Positions 1 through 6,569 of a DNA stretch of 11,256 nucleotides are shown piece by piece. This DNA comes from Microbacteriaceae bacterium (GTDB lineage: Bacteria > Actinomycetota > Actinomycetes > Actinomycetales > Microbacteriaceae): assembly GCA_947447385.1 (NCBI GenBank), contig CANFKN010000029.1:1-11256 (forward strand). Direction: 5' to 3'. A program made the position numbers and the translations under genes. Numbering within the stretch: the stretch's first letter is position 1; the number at the start of each line of letters is the position of its first letter. The notes under the pieces were generated by a model. The model had not been told where the DNA came from and did no database searches. It was given only the letters and a program-made list of their open reading frames with translations.

Positions 1-1549
1 AAGCGTCATCGGCTGCCTTGATTGCAGCTTCGCCATCGGCAGGGTTGCCGCCGTTTGCAGCCAGAATGCCTGGAATAGCGCCAATCGCGCCACCAGAACT
101 ATCAACCACGGTGCTAACAATTTGAGTTTTAGCAGGGCCGCCGATTTTGAGCTCATCTAGCTTGCTTTCAAGACTCAACTGAGTGGCGGTGAAAAGCACG
201 GTGCCCAGCACCGCGATGCCAAGAGCTGAACCGATTTGGCGAACGGTGCTCTGTGAGCCAGAACCCTGACCTGAAAGCTCAACCGGAACATCGACCATGA
301 TTACGCCGGTTAGCTGAGCGGTTGCAAAGCCGATGCCCAAGCCATAAAGCAATAGACAAGGGGCAACCCAACCCCAGCCAGCGTCAGCGCCAACTGCAAA
401 GGCAGTGCCGATAACGCCGATTAGCTCAAGCATTACACCAAGCTGAACTGCGCGGGCCGGAGCAACTTTGCCGCTCATAGCGCCGCCAAGACCAGAGGCC
501 AAGAACGCTCCGCCGGCAAGCCAAAGCAAGACTAAGCCCGATTGAATCGCGGTGAGGTGCTGCACGTTTTGAAACCAAAGCGGCAAAGCGAACAAGATGC
601 CGAATTCACCGAGCGAAATAATCAAAGCGGCAATCGAACCGTTTCTAAACGAAGCGATGCCGAACAAAGTGAGGTCAAGCAACACCTGCTTCTGTGCCTT
701 GGCACGAGCGCGCTCCCACAGCACAAACAAGGTGCCGGTAACCAATGCGATGGCGAGTGAAACCGGAATCACCGAAATACCGTCTTTTGGCCAGTCGAAA
801 CCAAAGATAGAGAACTGGTGGTCGGCGTTAGGCATCCACCATCCGTAGGTGCGACCTTCGATAAGACCAAACACCAAAGTCAAGAACATCACGATTGAAA
901 GCAGCGCACCAACAACGTCGGTGCCCTTAGCTGCCAAGAACGCTTTTGATTCAGCAACAAACAAGAGCAAGCCCACGATGATGATTGCGCCAATAGGAAG
1001 GTTGATGTTGAATGCGAGGCGCCATCCGTCGGTTCCAAAGTCTGTAGCTAGCCAGCCACCCAAAACAGGGCCAAGGGCAACCATGCCACCGATGGTCGAA
1101 CCCCAAATAGCGAAGGCAATGCCGCGCTCTTTGCCCTGAAAGTTAGCGTTTACCAGCGAAAGGGTCGTTGGCAAAACCATCGAGCCACCAATGCCCTGCA
1201 CCACGCGGGCCAGAACCATCGAGCTGAAGTCGGTCGAAACACCCGCCCACATTGAGGCTGCCGTGAAAATCACGATGCCCACAATCAGGACCTTCTTGCG
1301 ACCAAAACGGTCAGCAACCGAACCCCAGACCAAAAGCAATGAAGTGAAAACTAAGACGTAGCTTTCTTGAACCCACTGAACCTGGGTAGAGTCGAGGCTT
1401 AGAGCTTTGATGACCTGCGGAAAAATCGTATTGACGATAGTGCCATCGATGATGACAAGCGAAATGCCCATCGAAATAAAGACGAGGCCAAGCCAGCGAA
1501 AACGTTGCGCACGTGTTTGCGGGGCGGCAGAGGTGAGAGTTTCAGACAT
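1..1549 (-). CDS. DHA2-family multidrug efflux MFS transporter (C-terminus cut by window edge)
   Basis: An uninterrupted minus-strand frame runs from ATG at 1549 to the left edge, giving 516 codons with no stop, so the C-terminus is missing. It is an integral membrane drug/proton antiporter of the major facilitator superfamily, 14-TM DHA2 (EmrB/QacA-like) group. Visible signatures are motif D1 DGTIVN at residues 35-40 in the first membrane segment, motif A GSVADRFGRKK at 76-86, motif B RVVQGIGG at 115-122, and the antiporter motif C GPVLGGWL at 160-167. Many further hydrophobic segments follow. A hydrophilic N-terminus of about 18 residues precedes TM1. The start follows a purine-rich stretch (gaaagaaag) that makes a weak ribosome site. 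It lies 30 bases downstream of the EamA-type gene on the same strand, so the two are probably co-transcribed. The substrate cannot be told from sequence. Confidence 0.9.
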   Translation of the reverse strand, partial: MSETLTSAAPQTRAQRFRWLGLVFISMGISLVIIDGTIVNTIFPQVIKALSLDSTQVQWVQESYVLVFTSLLLVWGSVADRFGRKKVLIVGIVIFTAASMWAGVSTDFSSMVLARVVQGIGGSMVLPTTLSLVNANFQGKERGIAFAIWGSTIGGMVALGPVLGGWLATDFGTDGWRLAFNINLPIGAIIIVGLLLFVAESKAFLAAKGTDVVGALLSIVMFLTLVFGLIEGRTYGWWMPNADHQFSIFGFDWPKDGISVIPVSLAIALVTGTLFVLWERARAKAQKQVLLDLTLFGIASFRNGSIAALIISLGEFGILFALPLWFQNVQHLTAIQSGLVLLWLAGGAFLASGLGGAMSGKVAPARAVQLGVMLELIGVIGTAFAVGADAGWGWVAPCLLLYGLGIGFATAQLTGVIMVDVPVELSGQGSGSQSTVRQIGSALGIAVLGTVLFTATQLSLESKLDELKIGGPAKTQIVSTVVDSSGGAIGAIPGILAANGGNPADGEAAIKAADDA

Positions 1550-1579
1550 TTCTAGCTTTCTTTCGTTAGAGTCACGAGT

Positions 1580-2452
1580 CTAGGCAAGCGCGAGCAGCAC
1601 AGAAGCCACAAGCGCCAAGGCAATGCCCACCATTTGCACGGTGGCCACCTTTTCTTTAAGAACAAATCTAGCCAACAGAATTGTTCCCGCAGGGTAAAGC
1701 GCAGTTAATACGCTGGCAATCGTGAGCGTGCCAGAAAACGCTGAAGCGCGAAACAACACGTTAGCCATCGCATCACTGCAGCCTGTCAGCGCAAGCAAAA
1801 CCCAGATCTTGCCACCGAGATTCGCGAACTCGGTTGGCTGAGCTTTGCGAGTGGCCAGCATCACAGCCGCAACTGAAACCATCACGATTGCGTTGATCGC
1901 ACGAATCAAAATCGCGGTGGCCATGCCGGTTTCTGCTGGCGGTTGTTTCAAACAGATCATCACCACGCCGATGCCGATGCCCGCACCAACCGACAAAGCC
2001 AAACCGCGCAAGCTTGGCAAACTCAAATCAGCCGAAGGAACAAACCCAACCAAACCGACTGCGATGAGCACGAGTGCTATGGCCACCCACGCGAGAAAAC
2101 TAAAAGACTCACCAGCGGCAACACCAGCGATGGTCGGCACGAGAGCCGCCACCAGAGCGCTCAACGGCGAAACGATCGATATCGGCCCCTCGGCAAGAGC
2201 GGCATAAAGGCAGGTCATGCCAACGGCCGAAAAACCACCGCCGACTAGACCCCACAAGATGGCCGTTTGAGTGAAGTTGGCACCCTGGGTGAGGTCACCG
2301 AAACTGAAAGCAGCAAAAACGCTGAACGCAAAACCAAAACAGGCAGCAACCGCTGTGACCAGAATCGGGCGAAGGCGCTTCGAAGCTACCGCGCCGAAAA
2401 AGTCGGCCGCGCCATAAATCAGTGCAGCGCCGAGGCCAAACAGAATGGTCAT
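1580..2452 (-). CDS. EamA/DMT-superfamily transporter
   Basis: This 290-residue protein is almost wholly hydrophobic, with about ten predicted membrane segments arranged as two halves (roughly residues 1-138 and 150-290). That is the usual size and duplicated layout of the 10-TM drug/metabolite transporter superfamily (EamA domains). The N-terminal GLGAALIYGAADFFGA segment and the C-terminal half, with glycine- and alanine-rich helices ending in a charged FVLKEK stretch before the last helix, are typical. Substrate is unknown; family members export amino acids, metabolites or nucleotide sugars. ATG at 2452 has no clear Shine-Dalgarno sequence. The 100 bases upstream are AT-rich and shared with the divergently transcribed endonuclease gene, so promoters for both directions should lie at 2453-2552. 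It precedes the MFS gene by 30 bases in a likely two-gene efflux operon. Confidence 0.85.
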   Translation of the reverse strand: MTILFGLGAALIYGAADFFGAVASKRLRPILVTAVAACFGFAFSVFAAFSFGDLTQGANFTQTAILWGLVGGGFSAVGMTCLYAALAEGPISIVSPLSALVAALVPTIAGVAAGESFSFLAWVAIALVLIAVGLVGFVPSADLSLPSLRGLALSVGAGIGIGVVMICLKQPPAETGMATAILIRAINAIVMVSVAAVMLATRKAQPTEFANLGGKIWVLLALTGCSDAMANVLFRASAFSGTLTIASVLTALYPAGTILLARFVLKEKVATVQMVGIALALVASVLLALA

Positions 2453-2552
2453 GCGCCAAGCCTAACGAATCTGCTTTTAGTTGATTTTGGCTTAAATATA
2501 TGGTGGAGTAATTGTGCGGGGTACCGCGATTTGCAAAACAGGGGGGTGTGCC

Positions 2553-3056
2553 ATGGGCATGGACAGTGAAAAACTTTCGAAGCGAGTAAAGCAGCCAGGT
2601 CACGATCAGACCTTTCAACGGGCTGAGCGAGATTTTCTGAAGGCTCTGAAACTAATTTTCAAGGGACCAGAATGGCAAGTTGTCGACCATCCGAGAGACT
2701 TGTCAAAAATGATTGCTGGTCGATATGGCATCGTTCCAGAGGCCTCGCTTAAGAATTTGAAGACCGGAAAAATAATGTACTTTGAGGTGAAGAAACAAGG
2801 CATCGCAGGCAATGCTGATGAACGAGCCGCAAAGCACCACACCGTCGCTTTCTACAAGGCATTGGCAAAGGCTACTAAGATGCCATTTCACGCATTTTCG
2901 ACGATCATGTGTGAGTCTTTAGCAATCGAAGCTAGATATGTGATGAAGCATCCTTATTACTTCGAACCTGGCAGATATTTCTGTTGGGTCGGCTATGACC
3001 TTGACATTCTGAAGACCTACCTAGACAAAGAAGTACGCCCCCTTCTCGAAAAGTAA
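2553..3056 (+). CDS. Type II restriction endonuclease, MunI/EcoRI-like
   Basis: A 167-residue protein beginning at ATG 2553, chosen because a run of six G (2541-2546) sits about six bases upstream; a longer GTG start at 2514 would add 13 residues but lacks such a site. Numbered from the longer form, residues 75-93 read P-E followed by 14 residues and then E-V-K, a PD-ExK-type nuclease core with glutamate in place of the usual aspartate. Next comes KKQG and, at 99-104, GNADER. I recall GNAxER as the motif shared by EcoRI and MunI that contacts the AATT core of GAATTC and CAATTG. Length is close to MunI's (about 200). The adenine methyltransferase follows 49 bases downstream on the same strand, as expected for a type II system. 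Family is fairly secure; exact target site is inference. GC is low compared with neighbours (43% in two sampled lines). Confidence 0.8.
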   Translation: MGMDSEKLSKRVKQPGHDQTFQRAERDFLKALKLIFKGPEWQVVDHPRDLSKMIAGRYGIVPEASLKNLKTGKIMYFEVKKQGIAGNADERAAKHHTVAFYKALAKATKMPFHAFSTIMCESLAIEARYVMKHPYYFEPGRYFCWVGYDLDILKTYLDKEVRPLLEK

Positions 3057-3105
3057 AGAGTGTCGCCACCGCCTGATATCCTTGGGGTAACAGAAGGAGC
3101 ATTCT

Positions 3106-4179
3106 TTGATTAAGTATTTGGGTTCTAAACGAACTCTGTTGCCATTCATCGGAGCCATTGCTTCATCAAGTGGCGCGGAAACTGCTGTCGATTTATTCAC
3201 TGGCACGACACGAGTAGCTCAAGAATTCAAGCGTCGCGGGTTGAAGGTGTTAGCTTCAGATATTTCTACTTACTCTGAAATACTCGCGCAAACCTACATT
3301 GTTGCCGACGGGGCGACCGAAAACATCGATGAAATCAAGGCAAAACTGACTTACCTTCAAAATCTGCCAGGCAAGTCGGGCTACTTCACCAAAACTTTCT
3401 GCGTTGACAGTCGATATTTTCAACCAAAAAATGGTGAAAAGGTCGATGCCATAAGAGACGAGCTCGAGCTCAACTTTCGCGATGATCCACATTTCCCGAT
3501 TTTGCTCACCTCTTTGATGCTCGGAGCAGATCGAGTTGACTCCACAACCGGTGTTCAGATGGCATACCTGAAACAGTGGGCGGCTCGTGCGCACAATGAT
3601 TTAGAGCTACGAATGCCTGAATTAATTTCGGGCTCGGGTTCGGCGGTTAGGGGCGACGCGCTCGAGGTAGTCCCGACGTTCGAAACTGCGGACTTGTTCT
3701 ACATGGATCCTCCTTATAACCAGCACCGTTATTTCACGAACTATCACATTTGGGAAACATTGGTCAGGTGGGATGAGCCCGAGAGCTATGGCATCGCTAT
3801 GAAGAGGATCGATAGCCGCGACGAGGGAACAAAATCTGTTTTTAACAAAAAACGTGAAATGCCAGTTGCCTTCAAGAAAGTCATAGAACAGGCCAAGGGA
3901 AAAATGGTTGTCGTGTCTTATAACAACGAGTCTTGGGTCGACGCGTCAGATATTTCGCAAGCACTCTACGACGCTGGTCACGAGGCGGTTTCTCTCATGG
4001 AGTTCGACTACAAGCGATATGTCGGGGCTCAAATCGGAATTTTTAATCCGAATGGGGAAAAAGTCGGCAAAGTGGGAGCTCTTCGCAATAAGGAACTGGT
4101 TTTTGTTGCAGGAGATGCTTCAGCTGTTGAAGATGCTTCTAAAGCGGTAGCTAGCTTGCGGCCGCCGACGCTTTTTTAA
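3106..4179 (+). CDS. D12-class N6-adenine DNA methyltransferase of the R-M pair
   Basis: This 357-residue enzyme transfers a methyl group from S-adenosylmethionine to adenine in DNA and should protect the host from the endonuclease encoded just upstream. Motif X (KYLGSK, residues 3-8) is at the extreme N-terminus. The AdoMet-binding motif I (DLFTG, 29-33) follows, then a long variable region (about 90-190) that probably holds target recognition. The catalytic motif IV DPPY is at 201-204, followed by NQHRY and NYHIWETL. That order is the alpha/D12 arrangement. The start is TTG at 3106, supported by AGAAGGAG at 3092-3099 with six bases of spacing; starting here keeps motif X intact. A strong terminator follows at 4192. 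The enzyme could be solitary, but the adjacent endonuclease makes a type II system the simplest reading. Confidence 0.9.
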   Translation: MIKYLGSKRTLLPFIGAIASSSGAETAVDLFTGTTRVAQEFKRRGLKVLASDISTYSEILAQTYIVADGATENIDEIKAKLTYLQNLPGKSGYFTKTFCVDSRYFQPKNGEKVDAIRDELELNFRDDPHFPILLTSLMLGADRVDSTTGVQMAYLKQWAARAHNDLELRMPELISGSGSAVRGDALEVVPTFETADLFYMDPPYNQHRYFTNYHIWETLVRWDEPESYGIAMKRIDSRDEGTKSVFNKKREMPVAFKKVIEQAKGKMVVVSYNNESWVDASDISQALYDAGHEAVSLMEFDYKRYVGAQIGIFNPNGEKVGKVGALRNKELVFVAGDASAVEDASKAVASLRPPTLF

Positions 4180-4191
4180 TTTAAACAAGTA

Positions 4192-4221
4192 ATCCCCCCA
4201 GTTGATCTGGGGGGATTTTTT
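4192..4221 (+). terminator. Intrinsic terminator after the R-M operon
   Basis: ATCCCCCCAG (4192-4201) pairs perfectly with CTGGGGGGAT (4207-4216) around a five-base loop and runs directly into six T (4216-4221). It lies 12 bases after the methyltransferase stop codon. It may also help stop transcription leaving the tRNA-Phe gene on the other strand, but the minus-strand T-tract is poor. Confidence 0.9.
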
Positions 4222-4222
4222 G

Positions 4223-4295
4223 TGGCTCCGACGGGCGTCGATCCCGTGACCTAACGATTTTCAGTCGTTCGCTCTACCGACTGAGCTACAGAGCC
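4223..4295 (-). tRNA. tRNA-Phe (GAA)
   Basis: The minus strand folds as a standard cloverleaf of 73 bases. Acceptor arms GGCTCTG and CGGAGCC pair with one G-U. The anticodon stem AACGA/TCGTT encloses the loop CTGAAAA with anticodon GAA, and the discriminator base is A. The 3' CCA is not encoded (CAA follows). It is the last of three tRNA genes transcribed toward the R-M module. Confidence 0.96.
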
Positions 4296-4299
4296 AAGA

Positions 4300-4315
4300 T
4301 GTGAAATAAATCACA
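4300..4315. promoter_or_regulatory. CRP/GlxR-like palindrome between tRNA genes
   Basis: TGTGA (4300-4304), AATAAA, TCACA (4311-4315) matches perfectly the core TGTGA-N6-TCACA bound by CRP. It also matches the TGTGANNTANNTCACA form known for actinobacterial GlxR/Crp regulators. It sits four bases upstream of the tRNA-Phe 5' end. The sequence match is certain; function is not, because a tRNA leader is an unusual place for such a site. Confidence 0.4.
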
Positions 4316-4323
4316 CCTTCAAC

Positions 4324-4347
4324 AAAAAGCCCCTCTTTCGAAGGGCT
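4324..4347 (-). terminator. Possible terminator between tRNA-Asp and tRNA-Phe
   Basis: Read on the minus strand, AGCCC and GGGCT (4343-4347 and 4328-4332) can pair across a ten-base loop, followed by five T (4328-4324). The stem is short and the loop large, so it may be only a partial terminator or an RNA-processing hairpin between the co-transcribed tRNAs. Confidence 0.4.
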
Positions 4348-4351
4348 CTGT

Positions 4352-4428
4352 TGGCGATCCTGACGGGACTTGAACCCGCGACCTCCGCCGTGACAGGGCG
4401 GCGCGCTAACCAACTGCGCTACAGGACC
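4352..4428 (-). tRNA. tRNA-Asp (GTC)
   Basis: A complete cloverleaf on the minus strand. Acceptor arms GGTCCTG and CAGGATC pair with one G-U. The anticodon stem CCGCC/GGCGG holds the loop CTGTCAC with anticodon GTC. The discriminator is G at 4355 and the 3' CCA is encoded at 4354-4352. It lies 28 bases downstream of tRNA-Glu in transcription order. Confidence 0.96.
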
Positions 4429-4456
4429 TTACTGTGCTGCATCAACTCCATCGCCA

Positions 4457-4532
4457 TGGTGACCCCAACGGGATTCGAACCCGTGCTGCCGCCGTGAAAG
4501 GGCGGTGTCCTAGGCCTCTAAACGATGGGGCC
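4457..4532 (-). tRNA. tRNA-Glu (TTC)
   Basis: A complete cloverleaf on the minus strand. Acceptor arms GGCCCCA and TGGGGTC pair with one G-U. The anticodon stem CCGCC/GGCGG holds the loop CTTTCAC with anticodon TTC. The discriminator is A at 4460 and CCA is encoded at 4459-4457. It is first in the Glu-Asp-Phe order that is common in actinobacteria. Confidence 0.96.
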
Positions 4533-4566
4533 AAATAGCAATGGCGCTAAATAGCACCGAGTGTCA

Positions 4567-4595
4567 AGAATAGTGAGTTCGAGGGCAAATGGCAA
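4567..4595 (-). promoter_or_regulatory. Probable promoter of the tRNA-Glu-Asp-Phe cluster
   Basis: On the minus strand, TTGCCA (4595-4590) and TATTCT (4572-4567) are separated by exactly 17 bases. They resemble -35 and -10 elements and would place the start near 4560, about 28 bases ahead of tRNA-Glu. A second exact TTGACA lies at 4567-4562 but has no good -10 at the right distance. Confidence 0.45.
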
Positions 4596-4604
4596 CCTGA
4601 GAGG

Positions 4605-4637
4605 AGCTTTGGTGAAGTTTTAGTGCAGTTTTAGCGC
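4605..4637. repeat. Three tandem 11-bp repeats upstream of the NlpC/P60 gene
   Basis: AGTTTTAGTGC (4616-4626) is followed without a gap by AGTTTTAGCGC (4627-4637), ten of eleven bases identical. The preceding 11 bases, AGCTTTGGTGA (4605-4615), match the first unit at eight positions. The period is about one DNA turn. The repeats lie about 80 bases upstream of the NlpC/P60 start and beside the divergent tRNA promoter. Confidence 0.6.
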
Positions 4638-4703
4638 GAGTTCGGTGCGTGTTTGCTGAAAATATTGGCGCAGAGGTCTCGTCAGTGCCCCGTTTTTCAA
4701 AGT

Positions 4704-4720
4704 TTCAAGGTTAACTTGAA
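4704..4720. repeat. Inverted repeat over the NlpC/P60 translation start
   Basis: TTCAAG (4704-4709) and CTTGAA (4715-4720) are perfect inverted arms around GTTAA. The repeat spans the only Shine-Dalgarno-like bases (AAGG, 4707-4710) and ends on the A of the start codon. It could be an operator or an RNA hairpin that lowers translation. Confidence 0.45.
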
Positions 4721-5919
4721 TGGTGCAAAAGAAATTGAAGTTCGGCTTGGCCGCGGTGACAGCGTTGACGCTGACCGCCAGCCTTGCCGTTTTTGCACCA
4801 TCGTTCGCTGTGCCAAGTTACCCGAGCTGGGCTGACATTCAAGCGGCTAAAGCAAACGAGGCCAACAAAAAGGCGATGATTGCCAACCTGCAAAGCACGA
4901 TTGCTTCGCTCTCAGTCGAAGCCGACCGCCTTGGCAAAATCGCACTCGTCAAGGGCGAGGCTTTCAATCAAGCCCAAGATGCAGTTGATGCCATGACGCT
5001 GAAGGTTAAATCACTGCAGCGCCAGGCAGACCGCGCCAACCAGCAAGCCGACAACGCCAAAGCCGAGCTCGGCCAGATTGCCGCGCAAATGTATCGTGAT
5101 GGGGCTGCGGGAACATCTATCGACTTGTTTTTAAATGCCGGCGAAGCAGACAACCTGCTTTATCAACTGGGCACGCAAGACCGCCTTGCCGGGCAGAGTC
5201 AGAGCCTTTATGAGCGCGCGGTGCAACGACAACAATATGCCCAGTCGATCACCGACAGCCTAAAAGTTGCCAAGGTTCAGCTAGCTGACGAAGCTAAGGT
5301 CGCGCAGGCAGCGTTTGACGAAGCGCAATCGGCCGCCGCCGCGGTGCAAGCAAAAGTCGATGCCAACAATGCTCTGAACAAAGTTTTTTATGCACAGCTT
5401 GCGAGCTTGCGAAGCACCACAGCAACCCTTGAACGCCAACGCGCCGAAGGTCTGGCGGCTGAGGCTCGTCAAAATGTGGGCACCTCGATGCCGGTGGCTC
5501 CAGAACTTTATAACGTCGGCTCGGCTGACCAGGGCAAAGTCTCAACCGCCTTGGCATTCGCAAGAGCTCAACTCGGCGAACCCTACGTGCTTGGCGGCAT
5601 GGGCCCGAACGTTTGGGACTGCTCGGGAATCACCAAAGCTGCCTACTCAGCTGCGGGCATCTATATCGGCACGCACTCAGCAACCAACCAGTTCAACACC
5701 ATGGCTGCCGAGCGCCGACTCGTGCCACTCTCGCAAGCCGTTCAGGGCGACCTGATGTGGTACTCACAAGAATCTGCTTTCAACGGCGATAAATATCACG
5801 TGGTGATCTTCTTGGGCGGGGGCATGATGCTCGAAGCCCCAAACCCTGCCCGCACTGTGCGCATCGTGCCGCTTCGCTATGGCGAGCTTTTTCCATACGC
5901 CGGCCGACCTAGCGCATAA
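4720..5919 (+). CDS. Secreted NlpC/P60 peptidoglycan endopeptidase with N-terminal coiled coil
   Basis: A 399-residue exported cell-wall hydrolase. Residues 1-30 form a signal peptide: basic QKKLK, a hydrophobic core, then APSFA before VPSYPSW. Residues about 38-120 and 160-255 are rich in Ala, Gln, Lys and Glu with heptad character, indicating long coiled coils as in actinobacterial RipA-like proteins and their relatives. The C-terminal NlpC/P60 domain (about 278-399) carries the catalytic cysteine in WDCSG (Cys301), the histidine in YHVVIF (His360) and a likely third polar residue near Asn375. Such enzymes cut the D-Glu to diamino-acid bond in stem peptides during growth and daughter-cell separation, and the coiled coil often restrains or targets the enzyme. 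ATG at 4720 gives a correct signal peptide, though the ribosome site (AAGG) is weak and inside an inverted repeat. It appears to be a single-gene unit. Confidence 0.92.
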   Translation: MVQKKLKFGLAAVTALTLTASLAVFAPSFAVPSYPSWADIQAAKANEANKKAMIANLQSTIASLSVEADRLGKIALVKGEAFNQAQDAVDAMTLKVKSLQRQADRANQQADNAKAELGQIAAQMYRDGAAGTSIDLFLNAGEADNLLYQLGTQDRLAGQSQSLYERAVQRQQYAQSITDSLKVAKVQLADEAKVAQAAFDEAQSAAAAVQAKVDANNALNKVFYAQLASLRSTTATLERQRAEGLAAEARQNVGTSMPVAPELYNVGSADQGKVSTALAFARAQLGEPYVLGGMGPNVWDCSGITKAAYSAAGIYIGTHSATNQFNTMAAERRLVPLSQAVQGDLMWYSQESAFNGDKYHVVIFLGGGMMLEAPNPARTVRIVPLRYGELFPYAGRPSA

Positions 5920-5963
5920 AAGAACCCCAGAGAAATCGGATGCTGGTTTAGCCCACCGAACTG

Positions 5964-5993
5964 TTTACAAAATCGTACCGATAGCGGTATGAT
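5964..5993 (+). promoter_or_regulatory. Promoter of the AbiE operon, probably leaderless
   Basis: TTTACA (5964-5969) and TATGAT (5988-5993) are separated by 18 bases, a good housekeeping-sigma promoter. Transcription would begin six or seven bases after the -10, at or beside the A of the ATG at 6000. No Shine-Dalgarno sequence is present, so a leaderless mRNA, common in actinobacteria, fits. Confidence 0.75.
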
Positions 5994-5998
5994 TTTGT
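5967..5998. repeat. Operator-like 13-bp inverted repeat over the AbiE promoter
   Basis: ACAAAATCGTACC (5967-5979) and GGTATGATTTTGT (5986-5998) are inverted copies with one mismatch in 13 and a 6-base spacer. The arms cover the end of the -35 and the whole -10. AbiEi antitoxins are known to repress their own promoter by binding inverted repeats, so this is the likely autoregulatory operator. Confidence 0.75.
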
Positions 5999-5999
5999 T

Positions 6000-6569
6000 A
6001 TGACACACAAACTCACTAATCGCGTCAAAATCTATAACCTCGCCAATGATATGCGAGGCCTTGTCACCGCCGAAATGGCGGCTGAAGCCGGCGTGCCTGC
6101 AGTTGAAATGCGCAAGCTTTTGCAGCGCGGTGCGCTCGAGCGAGTTGCCCGCAACATCTATCGAGTTCCTTTCGCACCGGTTGATCGTTTTTCTGACGCG
6201 CTTGGCAATGTCTTGGCAGTAGGTAAGTTCGCCTACGTTTCTGGTCCGTCAGTAATTCAGTTGCTCGATTTGGGTTTATTCAACCCTCGTAAACTCAACA
6301 TCACAACGACGGTGAAACCTCGGCACAAGATCCCCGCAGGCGTAAACGTAATAGTTGTGCCGGCTTCGATGGCTTCAGAAATTGTGCAATATTACGACGT
6401 GCCCTGTGAATCAGTTTTCAACGCAATTGACACACTAATTGGTGGCGCTATTCACGAAAGGCTTTATGACACCATCGACGAAGCCTTGAGCCAGGGTTTC
6501 ATAACGAAACTAGAAGCAAAATCGTTGCGCCGATCAGTCGCTGCGCAAGAAACAAAGTCGATTGAATGA
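6000..6569 (+). CDS. abiEi: AbiEi-family type IV antitoxin and autorepressor
   Basis: A 189-residue protein matching the AbiEi antitoxin layout. An N-terminal winged helix-turn-helix (about residues 8-60) includes RGLVTAEMAAEAGVPAVEMRKLLQRGALERVARNIYRVP, the typical 'switch, then recognise, then become Tyr-Arg-Val-Pro' start of this family. A C-terminal domain follows with the usual PSVIQLLDLGL and DVPCESVFNAIDTLI features. It should bind DNA at the inverted repeat immediately upstream and repress the operon. In type IV systems the antitoxin counters the toxin without forming a stable complex with it. The toxin gene begins on the base after its stop codon. ATG at 6000 is placed at the predicted transcription start and has no Shine-Dalgarno sequence. 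Confidence 0.88.
   Translation: MTHKLTNRVKIYNLANDMRGLVTAEMAAEAGVPAVEMRKLLQRGALERVARNIYRVPFAPVDRFSDALGNVLAVGKFAYVSGPSVIQLLDLGLFNPRKLNITTTVKPRHKIPAGVNVIVVPASMASEIVQYYDVPCESVFNAIDTLIGGAIHERLYDTIDEALSQGFITKLEAKSLRRSVAAQETKSIE

Noticed and set aside
542..1139. Plus-strand open frames of 72-96 codons
   Set aside because: They are antisense to the MFS transporter gene, have odd composition and no ribosome sites. The minus-strand frame with family motifs is the real gene.
2514..2552. GTG start giving a 180-residue endonuclease
   Set aside because: The extra 13 residues show no family feature, and the GTG lacks a ribosome site, while ATG 2553 follows a G-rich site at the right distance.
4223..4260. 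Attachment site at the 3' end of tRNA-Phe for an R-M island
   Set aside because: I looked for a copy of the tRNA-Phe 3' end near 2453-2552 and saw none, and there is no integrase gene in the window.
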